Source: a virus. From it: 56,971 nucleotides of DNA. The DNA lies in IMG/VR virus record IMGVR_UViG_3300044630_000901, positions 1-56,971 of that record. One strand, 5' to 3'. A program made the position numbers and the translations under genes. Shown piece by piece: positions 24,013-32,095 of this stretch (its first letter is position 1; each line of letters opens with the position of its first letter). The notes beneath the pieces were generated by a model. The model saw only the letters and a program-made list of their open reading frames with translations, did not search any database and was not told the origin of the DNA.

Positions 24013-27000
24013 ATGTCACGCCGCCTGACCGACGAAGAAATTGCAGCGCGATACAGCCAGCAGTACCGAGTGGAAACCCCGGAAGCTGGTTTGTCGGAGT
24101 TAGGCGGCTCGGCCATAGATCGCCTGCAGGCCAAAGCTTATGGTTTGGTCGAGCCCTTGGGGCTCTCGCGTGACTACCGTCTGGCTCAAGAAGCTGAAGC
24201 TGAGCGCACATCCAATCGCTACTACGACACCAATCAGGGTGCCGTTGGCTCCTACAAAAACATCTCAGGCGTCGGTGACGTTGGTCGCTACGCAGCCGAG
24301 TTGGGGGTTCAGTCGCTCCCTGAAATTGTGCCTGTCGTTGGCGCTGGCCTTGTGGGCGGACCAGTCGCTGCTTTTGGTGTCGCAGGTCTCAGCGGTATTG
24401 GCGAAGTCATGCAGGCTCAACGCGAGCAAAGTGGTCGCACTGATTTGACGGCCATCCCTCTCGGCTTGGCCTATGGTGGCGTTGAAGCTGCCACTGGTAT
24501 CGTCGGCAAGCTGGCTGGTACTGGTATTCGCGCAGAACGTGCTGCGGCTGTTGCCAACCGTTACTTGGACAACCTAGGTGGCTTCACTGGCGGCGCAGCT
24601 CGCACAGGGGCTGCTGCTGGTCGCACTGGCTTCTCTGAGGCTGTTGGTGAAGTGGGTCAGGAGTACATCTCCAATGTAGGCCGTCTGGCTATCGACCCAC
24701 GCGTTGACCTGTTCAGCCCCGAAGCATTGAATGACTATGCTGAGTCTTTTGTTGGTGGTGGTCTGCTGGGCGGTCTGCTTGGTGGTGCTGCCGGTGGCTG
24801 GCGTCGCAGTCAGGGTTTCCGTGATTCCACTCGTGAGCGAGACCTGACCTCTTCCATGGCCGAACAAGAGCCAGAACTTCAGCGCCCACTGGATAGCCAG
24901 TTTGTTACCCAAGACCAGACTCTCGGCCTGCAGTCGTTCATCAACCAGAACGTGGGCGTAACTCGCCCCAAGCGCCGTGACTACGCAGCCCAGTTCAAGG
25001 CTGCATACGATGAGCCTACCGGCCAGTTCGTCAACGACCCAGAAACCGGCATTGAGCGCCCCCTGACAGTGGGCGAAGCCCTGCAGCGCTCGCAGGCTCC
25101 ACTGGACATGACGCAGGAAAAACCTGCTGATGCAGCAGCTACTGCTCAAGTGGTTGCCAACACAGTGCGCGACCCACGCTCGTACGAGCTGCGCGATACG
25201 TTTGGCGTCATCCCCACCCCATCTTCTTTGCAACTGTACTCAGACATTCAGGCTTCTGGTTTGCCAGTAGATTCCGATATGCTGGTAGGTGTGTGGGCGT
25301 ACGCCGGTGAAAAGCCGATGACACCCAAGCGTCTGGAAAAAGCGCAGCAGTTGCTGGATGCTGCCATCATTGAAGCTCGCAAGGAGGCACCAAGTGGCAC
25401 AGGAATTTCTACTGTACAGCAGCCTGCAGGAAGCGTGGGAGTCGGGAGCCCTGTCGTTCAAGGAGGTCTGGGAGATGCAGGACGCCCTGCTCCTGTCGCA
25501 GGAGCAGTGGTCGGAGGTGCCCCAGCAGCTGGAGCCCCACTTCAACAAGCTGGCGTTCTTCCAATCACTGCCGGAGAACCGGCTACCCCTGTAACTACGA
25601 CTGCCCCTGCAGCCGCCCCCGCGCCGGAGACTCGTTTCCGTCGTGCCCCTAGACCAATGACAGTTTTGGAAGCCGCAAATGCCGCTAAAGCCGCTCAAGC
25701 CCAGCAAACAGAAACGCAAGGACAAACGGCACCTGCCGCCGCAGGACCAGTCGTAGACGAACGCCAAGCCGTTCTGCAGCAAATCTTTGGCACCCGCGAC
25801 GGTGACATCATTTTTGACGTGGTGGGTATGGGCATGTCCGAGCCAGAAGCTGCTGCCAAGTATGGTCTGGCTCGTCAGACTATTCAAAAGATTGCTGGTG
25901 CTACCGGTGCCGAGCAGCGTGCCGCGAAGATTCAGCGTGCCAAGGCTCAAAAAGGCATTACTGACGAGCAGATCGCTACAGCGTTTCAGGTTGCCCCGCA
26001 GGAAGAACTAGGCTCCGAGGTAGAGCGCGACATTTTTGGCGCTGGTGCCGCTCAAGGTGCCATCACAGAAGGCGAGGCCATTGAAGCTGGCCTTGAGAAC
26101 ATTGTCAAGACTGCCGGGGCTGGAACCTCAGAGGTTGAAGGCTTTACCAAGCTGGACAAAGCTGTAATGACTGTGTTGGAGCGAATCGCTAGCTTGCGAG
26201 ATGCCGTGTCCAAAGCCAAGAGCGAAGCAGAACTGACGGGGCTAAAAACCAAGCTACAAGAGGCACAAGACAATTTGGCTGGCTTGACTGAAAAAGTCAA
26301 ATCCGTTGAGAAAAAAGCTCAGGGTGAAGTGCGTCGCACTGCTGGCAAAGTAACCGAACCAACTGTTGAAGGAGAAGCTGATGCCGTTCAAGTCGAAAGC
26401 CCAGCAGGGGTATCTGTTCAGCCAGAAGCCGGAACTGGCGAAAAAGTGGGCCGACAAGTACGGGGTGCCAAAAAGCCTGCCGCAGAAGGTAAAGCCCAAG
26501 TCCCAGCCAAAGTCCTCACCGAAGCCGAGCAAGCCGCCCAAGCGTGGGATGTAGTCGTTGCTGACTATCCACAGGCTCCCAAGTTTGCTGAACTGACAAA
26601 GGCTCAGCAGCAGGACTTCATTGAGTTTGGCCCCGGCAACTGGGAGCGCGGTGACGTTGAGCTTGAGCTGACCAAGTTGGCCAAGGCTGGCATGAAGTTT
26701 GGTACTGAAGCAGCACCAGCACAAGACCGCGAGCCCTACACAGCCAAACAATTGCTGGCTGAGCTCAAAGCGTTTATTCGTGCTGACATTCCTAAGCGCA
26801 AGCTGATGGTTGTGGGTAGCGTGGCTGACTTGCTGACGTCTCCAGACGCAAAAATCCGAGCTGTTGGTGCCGCGTTGCAGCTGCAAGGGGCATACGGCGT
26901 GGCCGTAGATGGTCGTGCGTTCTTGATTGCAAACCGAATCAAGCAAGGTTCTGGTCGGGCCAAGTTCATGCACGAAGTTGGTGGCCACTTGGGTCTGGAC

Positions 27001-30000
27001 AATTTGCTCACTAAGGCAGATCAGGACAAGCTGGTCAACCAGATCAAATCTTGGGCCAAGAAAGCTGACGGCTCTTTGGAAGCTGAACTGGCACTGCAAG
27101 CCTTCGAGCGTGTTGTAGCTGCCCAGACTCCTAAAGAAGACCAGCGCTCAGAACTGATTGCGTATTTCATTGAGTCGGCCATGGAGATGGGTGTTGACCC
27201 AACTGCCGCTACCGATACCAAGCTGTCCGGCCCTCTGCGCGAATGGTTCCGTACGTTGTGGGCTGCATTTAAGGTGGCTGCTCGCAAGCTGGGCATTAAG
27301 CCAGAGTCCATGACAGCACAAGACGTTGTCAACTTGGCTTACGGCGCTGCTCGTTTGGAGATCAACGGCACATGGCACGGCACTGCTGCTGCGTTCCGTA
27401 ACTTCCGCAACAAATACATCGGCTCTGGTGAGGGTGCAACCGCTTATGGCTGGGGTACTTACTTGGCCCAGCGTGTTGGTATTGCCAAGGGATACTGGTC
27501 TGCTGACGTTGACAGAAAGACTGCCAATCCAACAGCTACGTACGACGGTCGCCCACTTAAAGACATTGATAGCGAGATCGGAGTCAAAGAGCAGTTCGGT
27601 CTTGACCTAAATGAAGAAGAGCAGGCGCTCAGACTTATCCTTCCAATCCTTAATGCGAATCTGGATAATGGCGACAATGATGCGCTGCGGTCTGCCAACA
27701 TGACAATTGCCAAACGCGGGTCTGGGGCGCTGACTGGGAAACTATACAAACCAGCCTCAGACTGGCTGGACAAGAACTATTCCAAGTTCAAAGTAGTGCC
27801 CGGCAAACAGCCAGAAGGCAACTTGATGCGTGTTGACACTGCCGTGGACGACGACCGTGTGTTTAACTACGACACGTTGGTCATTAAGCAGCCAAACTAT
27901 GTGGCCGACAAGCTCATGGAGCTGCTTGACCCTGTTGCTGACGAGATTCTGGATCGCACCAACAAAGACGTTGAAGAGCTGACTGGCAGAGACCTGATCG
28001 GCACTGGCGAGAACGACCTTGGGTTGCTCAGCAACCTCATCATGGATGACGCCATTTCTTTGCCAGCTGGCCAAGACAAGCAGTTCGATGAAGCTGTACG
28101 CCAAGGTAAATTCCACGAAGCGGCCAGCCACTTCTTGCGTGCATCTGGCATTCAAGGCATTAAGTTTTACGACGCCCGTAGTAGAGGCTCTGCTTCCACA
28201 GCAATCTCATTTGACGGTAAGACTTATAACCGGGACGAGCTGCGCGACAAATCACGTGAGGCTAGCCAAGCAAACGACGCCGCCAAGACAATGAAGTTTC
28301 TGATGCTGCGCGATATTCTGCGCAACGGCGTGGACGATGTGATGGCAAGCCTAGAGGAAAAAGTCTCTAAACAGGCCGACAGCTATGAGCAAATTTACCT
28401 TGATTCAGCTGCACGGTACAACGTTAAAGTAAACCCTGCCGAAGAGCGAGCACGTGCTGAAAAAGAAGCCAATGAGGATTTTGCTGGCCAACAGCTGGCA
28501 TGGCTCAAAGCCAATAAGAAACTCATCTCCATTGAGCAACTGCCAAAGCTGCGTAACTTAATCATCTTTGATGACAAGGACATCTTCCGTGTGGGTGGAG
28601 AAGCTGCTGCTGATCGCCAGCGCATGAAGTTTGGTAAGAACGCCCCGACGAAAGGGCTGATCGACCGCAACATTGCCAAGCTGCCAAAGCAGTCCCAACA
28701 GCCAGTCAAGCGCGTGGCTGAAGCTCTTGGTGATCTTGGCGGCAAGTACCTTGACTACGCCGTCTTTACAAACGATCTGGTCAAGCGTGCTCAGGCTCTG
28801 GGTCTGGGCGCTGCCAAGACTTTCTCCGACCGCCTTGCTGCACGCAACGCCAAGGTCAGTGAGGAAGAGCGCAAGATCGAAAAGATCGCTGATGGCTACG
28901 CTCTGATCGAGGACGCCAACAAAGGCTCCGGCCCCGGCTCGGTCAACGAGTTCTTGTTTGAGTCCACCCGCACAGGTAAGTGGGGCTATGGCAAGTACCG
29001 CGATGCCAAGATGGGTGCTGCGTTCGATGCGTTGGGCCCCAAGGCTCAGCAGTTCGTCAAAGACGTGTTTGCCCATGGCGATGCCATGCTGTCCAACAAG
29101 AAGCGCATTGTGCTGAACGCCACCAACTCTGAGTACGACGCCATGATTAAGGCAGCTCAGGACGATGGCGACACCCAGACAGAAGCTAAGCTCAAGGCCG
29201 AGAAAGCCGCTACGCTCAAGCGCTTCCAGACACTGTTCCGCATCCGTGAGGGTGTGCCCTACGCGCCAATCAAGCGTACTGGTGCCTATGTGGTGATCGG
29301 TGAGTCTGATGCGTACAAAGCTGCCAAGGCCAAGAACGACACAGCGACCGTCAAGAAGCTGGAGTCTGACCCAGACCACTACCATGTGTCGTTCGTGGAC
29401 ACCAAACTGCAAGCCCGTAACCTGAGCGACAAGCTGTCCGATCAGGGTGTGTTTGTTGAGCCGCAGATTGTCAAGCGCTCGGAGTCCTTTGACGAGGCTT
29501 TCAGTGGTGAGGCCATGCTGCCTGCCCTGACCAAGATGCGTGCCGCTGTGGACCGTCGTGCCCAAGACGCCAACGGCAAGAAAGACCCATCCGCTGGCAA
29601 GCTGCTGAACATCATCAACCAGTTGTACTTGGAGGCGTTGGCTGAGGGTAGTGCCCGCAAGTCTGAAATGCGTCGCCGTGGTGTGGCCGGTGAAGTGGAC
29701 ATGCTCCAGTCGTTTACCCAGCAAGGCCGTGCCGATGCCAACTTCTTGGCCAGCGTTGAGTATGAGCCGAAGATTCAGGATGCCTTGCAGCAGATGCGTA
29801 ACCAGTCCCGCACTGGCGACCGTGAGCGCAAGTCCGAAATCTTTGATGAGCTGACCCAGCGTTACGCTGACTCGTTGGAGCCAAAGAACAATCCGTTCAT
29901 CAACGGCCTGACCAACATGGCATCCAAGTTCTTCTTGGCTTCCAGCCCCGGCTACTACCTGCAGAACTTGACTCAGCCATTCATGATGTCCCTGCCTGCC

Positions 30001-31428
30001 ATGGCTGGTCGTCACGACTACACCAAAGCCGCTGCTGAGCTGGCCAAGGCGTACACCGAGCTGGGCCCACTGTTCAAAGACGTGAAGCTGTTCGACCAGC
30101 AGTTTGACTTCTCCAAGGTTCCAGCAGACGTGCGTGCCGCTATCAACGACTTGGTCAACCAAGGCAAGATCGACATTGGTCTGGCCACTGAGATCAACGA
30201 GTACAAGGTAGACGCCGATGGAAAACTCAGCCAGTTTGCACAGCGCCTGAACAAAGGCATGCGTATGGCCGTCCAGAAAGTGGAAGCTACCAACCGCTTG
30301 TCTACGGCCATTGCTGCGTACCGCTTGGAGTTTGAGCGGGCCAAGAACGACCCAAAGATTGCAGACCCTAAAGCTGCAGCCACGCAGTACGCTGCTGACA
30401 TTCTGACTGACACCCATGGTGACTACACCGCCTTCAACGCTCCTCGTGCGTTTAACACCCAGTGGGGCAAGGTGGCTTTGCAGTTCCGCAAGTTCCAGTT
30501 GATTCAGATCGCGTTCTATGCCAAGTTGTTCCGCGACTTAGGGCGGACACCCGAAGAGCGTGCTGTGGCAATGAAGACTCTGGCCTACTCGCTGAGCCAC
30601 ACTGCTGTGTTCGCTGGCATGATGGGCTTGCCCGGCTACGCTGCCATCTCTGCTATCTTGGGCTTCTTCGGTGACGAGGATGAGCCATACGACCTGACTG
30701 CTGAGATGCGCAAGGCGCTTGGCCCAGAGTGGGCTGACATGATTATGCGCGGAGCCCCCACCGTTGTTGGTATGGACTTGTCCGGCAAGATTGGCTCCGG
30801 CAACATGCTGTCCATCATGCCGTTTAGCGACGCTGACTTGACTACCACTTCAGGCCAAGCGGAAGCTGTCGGTACGTTCTTCGGTGGCGCTGCATTGGGT
30901 ATGACATCGCGTGTTGCCGACGGCCTGCTGCTCATGCTCAAAGGCGACTACTACAAGGGCCTCGAGCGCGTTATGCCAAAGGGCGTGTCTGACGCCCTCA
31001 AGGCTGGCCGACAAGGTGCCGAAGGTATGACCCGCCGCAACGGTGATGTGATCTTGCCTGACAACGATATTGGTGCAATCGACACAGTGCTGACTGCATT
31101 GGGTGTGCCAGCCGTGAAGCAGGCTGTTACCTACGAGCGTCAAAACCGTATGAACGACATCACCAAGAACTTCAGCGACCGCACCACGCGCATCAAGAAC
31201 GACTACGCCAAGGCTGTCCGTGAAAAAGACACTGAAGGCATGGCCGAAGCCCGAACTGCATGGACAAAACTGCAGCAGGCACGCCAACGTAACGGCCTCA
31301 AACCTCAGCCAGTGTCAACACTGCTGAAAGCCCCGCAGGAGCAGAAGGCTCGGGAGCAGCGCACCGTGGGCGGTGTGGCGTACCGCGAAGGCCAGAAGAA
31401 ACTGGCAGAATCAGTGGCTGAGAATTAA
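24013..31428 (+). CDS. Giant virion protein, polyvalent type with ART-like region
   Basis: A 2471-residue ejection/polyvalent protein. N-terminal 60-290: Gly/Ala-rich membrane-active-looking helices. Residues about 450-560 and 770-860 are Ala/Gly/Pro/Glu linkers. HEVGGHLG (about 987-994) resembles an HExxH-type metal site but with two residues between E and H as G-G, so activity needs testing. TWHGTAAAFRNFRNK to AYGWGTYLAQRVG (about 1120-1156) and later GIQGIKFYDARSRG and IFDDKDIF (about 1518) match the ADP-ribosyltransferase module of large polyvalent proteins, split by an insert. The C-terminus (about 1958-2280) resembles LPD38-like helical/membrane regions. It likely is injected and modifies host targets. 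Two small genes are nested in its linkers. Domain names are from motif memory. Confidence 0.75.
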   Translation: MSRRLTDEEIAARYSQQYRVETPEAGLSELGGSAIDRLQAKAYGLVEPLGLSRDYRLAQEAEAERTSNRYYDTNQGAVGSYKNISGVGDVGRYAAELGVQSLPEIVPVVGAGLVGGPVAAFGVAGLSGIGEVMQAQREQSGRTDLTAIPLGLAYGGVEAATGIVGKLAGTGIRAERAAAVANRYLDNLGGFTGGAARTGAAAGRTGFSEAVGEVGQEYISNVGRLAIDPRVDLFSPEALNDYAESFVGGGLLGGLLGGAAGGWRRSQGFRDSTRERDLTSSMAEQEPELQRPLDSQFVTQDQTLGLQSFINQNVGVTRPKRRDYAAQFKAAYDEPTGQFVNDPETGIERPLTVGEALQRSQAPLDMTQEKPADAAATAQVVANTVRDPRSYELRDTFGVIPTPSSLQLYSDIQASGLPVDSDMLVGVWAYAGEKPMTPKRLEKAQQLLDAAIIEARKEAPSGTGISTVQQPAGSVGVGSPVVQGGLGDAGRPAPVAGAVVGGAPAAGAPLQQAGVLPITAGEPATPVTTTAPAAAPAPETRFRRAPRPMTVLEAANAAKAAQAQQTETQGQTAPAAAGPVVDERQAVLQQIFGTRDGDIIFDVVGMGMSEPEAAAKYGLARQTIQKIAGATGAEQRAAKIQRAKAQKGITDEQIATAFQVAPQEELGSEVERDIFGAGAAQGAITEGEAIEAGLENIVKTAGAGTSEVEGFTKLDKAVMTVLERIASLRDAVSKAKSEAELTGLKTKLQEAQDNLAGLTEKVKSVEKKAQGEVRRTAGKVTEPTVEGEADAVQVESPAGVSVQPEAGTGEKVGRQVRGAKKPAAEGKAQVPAKVLTEAEQAAQAWDVVVADYPQAPKFAELTKAQQQDFIEFGPGNWERGDVELELTKLAKAGMKFGTEAAPAQDREPYTAKQLLAELKAFIRADIPKRKLMVVGSVADLLTSPDAKIRAVGAALQLQGAYGVAVDGRAFLIANRIKQGSGRAKFMHEVGGHLGLDNLLTKADQDKLVNQIKSWAKKADGSLEAELALQAFERVVAAQTPKEDQRSELIAYFIESAMEMGVDPTAATDTKLSGPLREWFRTLWAAFKVAARKLGIKPESMTAQDVVNLAYGAARLEINGTWHGTAAAFRNFRNKYIGSGEGATAYGWGTYLAQRVGIAKGYWSADVDRKTANPTATYDGRPLKDIDSEIGVKEQFGLDLNEEEQALRLILPILNANLDNGDNDALRSANMTIAKRGSGALTGKLYKPASDWLDKNYSKFKVVPGKQPEGNLMRVDTAVDDDRVFNYDTLVIKQPNYVADKLMELLDPVADEILDRTNKDVEELTGRDLIGTGENDLGLLSNLIMDDAISLPAGQDKQFDEAVRQGKFHEAASHFLRASGIQGIKFYDARSRGSASTAISFDGKTYNRDELRDKSREASQANDAAKTMKFLMLRDILRNGVDDVMASLEEKVSKQADSYEQIYLDSAARYNVKVNPAEERARAEKEANEDFAGQQLAWLKANKKLISIEQLPKLRNLIIFDDKDIFRVGGEAAADRQRMKFGKNAPTKGLIDRNIAKLPKQSQQPVKRVAEALGDLGGKYLDYAVFTNDLVKRAQALGLGAAKTFSDRLAARNAKVSEEERKIEKIADGYALIEDANKGSGPGSVNEFLFESTRTGKWGYGKYRDAKMGAAFDALGPKAQQFVKDVFAHGDAMLSNKKRIVLNATNSEYDAMIKAAQDDGDTQTEAKLKAEKAATLKRFQTLFRIREGVPYAPIKRTGAYVVIGESDAYKAAKAKNDTATVKKLESDPDHYHVSFVDTKLQARNLSDKLSDQGVFVEPQIVKRSESFDEAFSGEAMLPALTKMRAAVDRRAQDANGKKDPSAGKLLNIINQLYLEALAEGSARKSEMRRRGVAGEVDMLQSFTQQGRADANFLASVEYEPKIQDALQQMRNQSRTGDRERKSEIFDELTQRYADSLEPKNNPFINGLTNMASKFFLASSPGYYLQNLTQPFMMSLPAMAGRHDYTKAAAELAKAYTELGPLFKDVKLFDQQFDFSKVPADVRAAINDLVNQGKIDIGLATEINEYKVDADGKLSQFAQRLNKGMRMAVQKVEATNRLSTAIAAYRLEFERAKNDPKIADPKAAATQYAADILTDTHGDYTAFNAPRAFNTQWGKVALQFRKFQLIQIAFYAKLFRDLGRTPEERAVAMKTLAYSLSHTAVFAGMMGLPGYAAISAILGFFGDEDEPYDLTAEMRKALGPEWADMIMRGAPTVVGMDLSGKIGSGNMLSIMPFSDADLTTTSGQAEAVGTFFGGAALGMTSRVADGLLLMLKGDYYKGLERVMPKGVSDALKAGRQGAEGMTRRNGDVILPDNDIGAIDTVLTALGVPAVKQAVTYERQNRMNDITKNFSDRTTRIKNDYAKAVREKDTEGMAEARTAWTKLQQARQRNGLKPQPVSTLLKAPQEQKAREQRTVGGVAYREGQKKLAESVAEN
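25394..25594 (+). CDS. Nested gene A, 66 residues, +1 frame inside giant gene
   Basis: The open frame starts at GTG 25394, with the near-perfect ribosome site AAGGAGG (25381-25387) seven bases upstream. The protein (MAQEFLLYSSLQEAWESGAL, then ALSFKEVWEMQDALLLSQEQ) is acidic, well mixed and codon-biased to G/C third positions. The giant frame across it is Ala/Gly/Pro-rich filler. This contrast suggests that the nested frame is the older, constrained one. Function is unknown; homologues are expected as stand-alone small genes. Confidence 0.7.
   Translation: MAQEFLLYSSLQEAWESGALSFKEVWEMQDALLLSQEQWSEVPQQLEPHFNKLAFFQSLPENRLPL
26381..26554 (+). CDS. Nested gene B, 57 residues, +1 frame inside giant gene
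   Basis: ATG 26381 has AAGGAG (26369-26374) six bases upstream. The protein begins MPFKSKAQQGYLFSQKPELA, which matches the small basic phage family typified by a KSKAQxxYLF...P-x-LAKKWA pattern, and ends in a Lys/Pro-rich tail. The same +1 frame is used as for nested gene A. The giant frame is Val/Glu/Gly/Ala-rich linker here. The motif match makes this the better supported of the two. Function is unknown; the tail could bind nucleic acid. Confidence 0.75.
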   Translation: MPFKSKAQQGYLFSQKPELAKKWADKYGVPKSLPQKVKPKSQPKSSPKPSKPPKRGM

Positions 31429-31439
31429 GGAGCACCCAG

Positions 31440-31694
31440 ATGGCAAAGACACCAGCATGGCAACGCAAAGAAGGCAAAGACCCCAAGGGGGGTCTTAACG
31501 CCAAGGGGCGTGCGTCTTACAACAAAGCTAACCCCGGCAAGCCGGGGCTCAAGGCTCCTCAACCAGAGGGTGGCCCACGACGCGACTCATTTTGTTCTCG
31601 GATGGAGGGCATGAAGGAGAAGCTGACCAGTGCAAAAACTGCCAAAGACCCCAACAGTCGAATCAACAAGAGCCTGCGTGCTTGGAAATGCTAA
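31440..31694 (+). CDS. Small conserved phage protein (DUF6321-like)
   Basis: An 84-residue, basic, Gly/Pro-rich protein. It begins AKTPAWQRKEGKDPKGGLNA, then KGRASYNKANPGKPGLKAP, and has the short SFCSRMEGMKEKL motif and a C-terminal RAWKC. This motif order is common in tailed phages and is known as DUF6321. AAGGAG precedes it. Role unknown; it is not a membrane protein. Confidence 0.75.
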   Translation: MAKTPAWQRKEGKDPKGGLNAKGRASYNKANPGKPGLKAPQPEGGPRRDSFCSRMEGMKEKLTSAKTAKDPNSRINKSLRAWKC

Positions 31695-31706
31695 CCGGAG
31701 AACACC

Positions 31707-31850
31707 ATGATGTATGGAAAAATGATGATGGCCAAGGCCCCAGCAAAAGCTGGTAAGAAAGCTGCTCCTTTCAAGCCATGTGCCAAGTGTCCCAACCCAG
31801 CCAAATGCGCCAAGATGGGCGCTTGTATGGCCAAAGCCAAGGCGAAATAA
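31707..31850 (+). CDS. Microgene, Cys4 basic 47-residue protein
   Basis: The protein begins MMYGKMMMAKAPAKAGKKAA and carries PCAKCPNPAKCAKMGACMAK (about residues 24-43). The spacing C-x2-C-x5-C-x5-C would suit a small zinc knuckle; the rest is Lys/Ala-rich. CCGGAG is seven bases before ATG. It is coupled by closeness to both neighbours. Nucleic-acid binding is a guess. Confidence 0.65.
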   Translation: MMYGKMMMAKAPAKAGKKAAPFKPCAKCPNPAKCAKMGACMAKAKAK

Positions 31851-31851
31851 C

Positions 31852-32013
31852 ATGATGAACGGCAAGAAAAGTGCTGCCTACGAGAAGCTCGACAAGCAAG
31901 AAGAGAAGATCGAAGACCGCAAAAAGAAAATCAAGGCTGTCGAAATGGAGAAGATGATCCGTGGGATTGTCCGCTCTGAGATGGCTAAAGGTTCAAAGCC
32001 TAAGTCCAAGTGA
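31852..32013 (+). CDS. Small charged coiled-coil protein
   Basis: A 53-residue, Lys/Glu-rich helix: KSAAYEKLDKQEEKIEDRKK followed by VEMEKMIRGIVRSEMAKG. ATG 31852 is one base after the previous stop. It is the last gene of the rightward arm. No function is recognised. Confidence 0.6.
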   Translation: MMNGKKSAAYEKLDKQEEKIEDRKKKIKAVEMEKMIRGIVRSEMAKGSKPKSK

Positions 32014-32016
32014 CGT

Positions 32017-32047
32017 AAAAAAACCCCCGGGCCTTTCGACTCGGGGG
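32017..32047 (-). terminator. Terminator of the leftward arm
   Basis: A stem CCCCCGGG/CTCGGGGG (32024-32031 and 32040-32047, one G-U pair) with A-run 32017-32023, which is a seven-U run on the leftward transcript. It stops the primase transcript from entering the rightward arm. The rightward strand lacks a following T-run. The remaining gap to 32096 holds only a ten-codon frame (ATG 32077, AAAGGAG upstream), which is not supported further. Confidence 0.9.
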
Positions 32048-32095
32048 CTAAAGTTCCTCAACACAAAGGAGCTGACATGACAATCAGCGGGGGAA

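Noticed and set aside
25787-26011. Third +1-frame open frame within the giant gene, considered as another nested gene
   Set aside because: No Shine-Dalgarno, a low-complexity Leu/Pro/Arg product and a well-conserved-looking giant frame at this place, unlike nested genes A and B.
28558-30417. 619-residue open frame antisense to the giant gene
   Set aside because: Same artefact; no start signal, repeated hydrophobic low-complexity text and no motifs.
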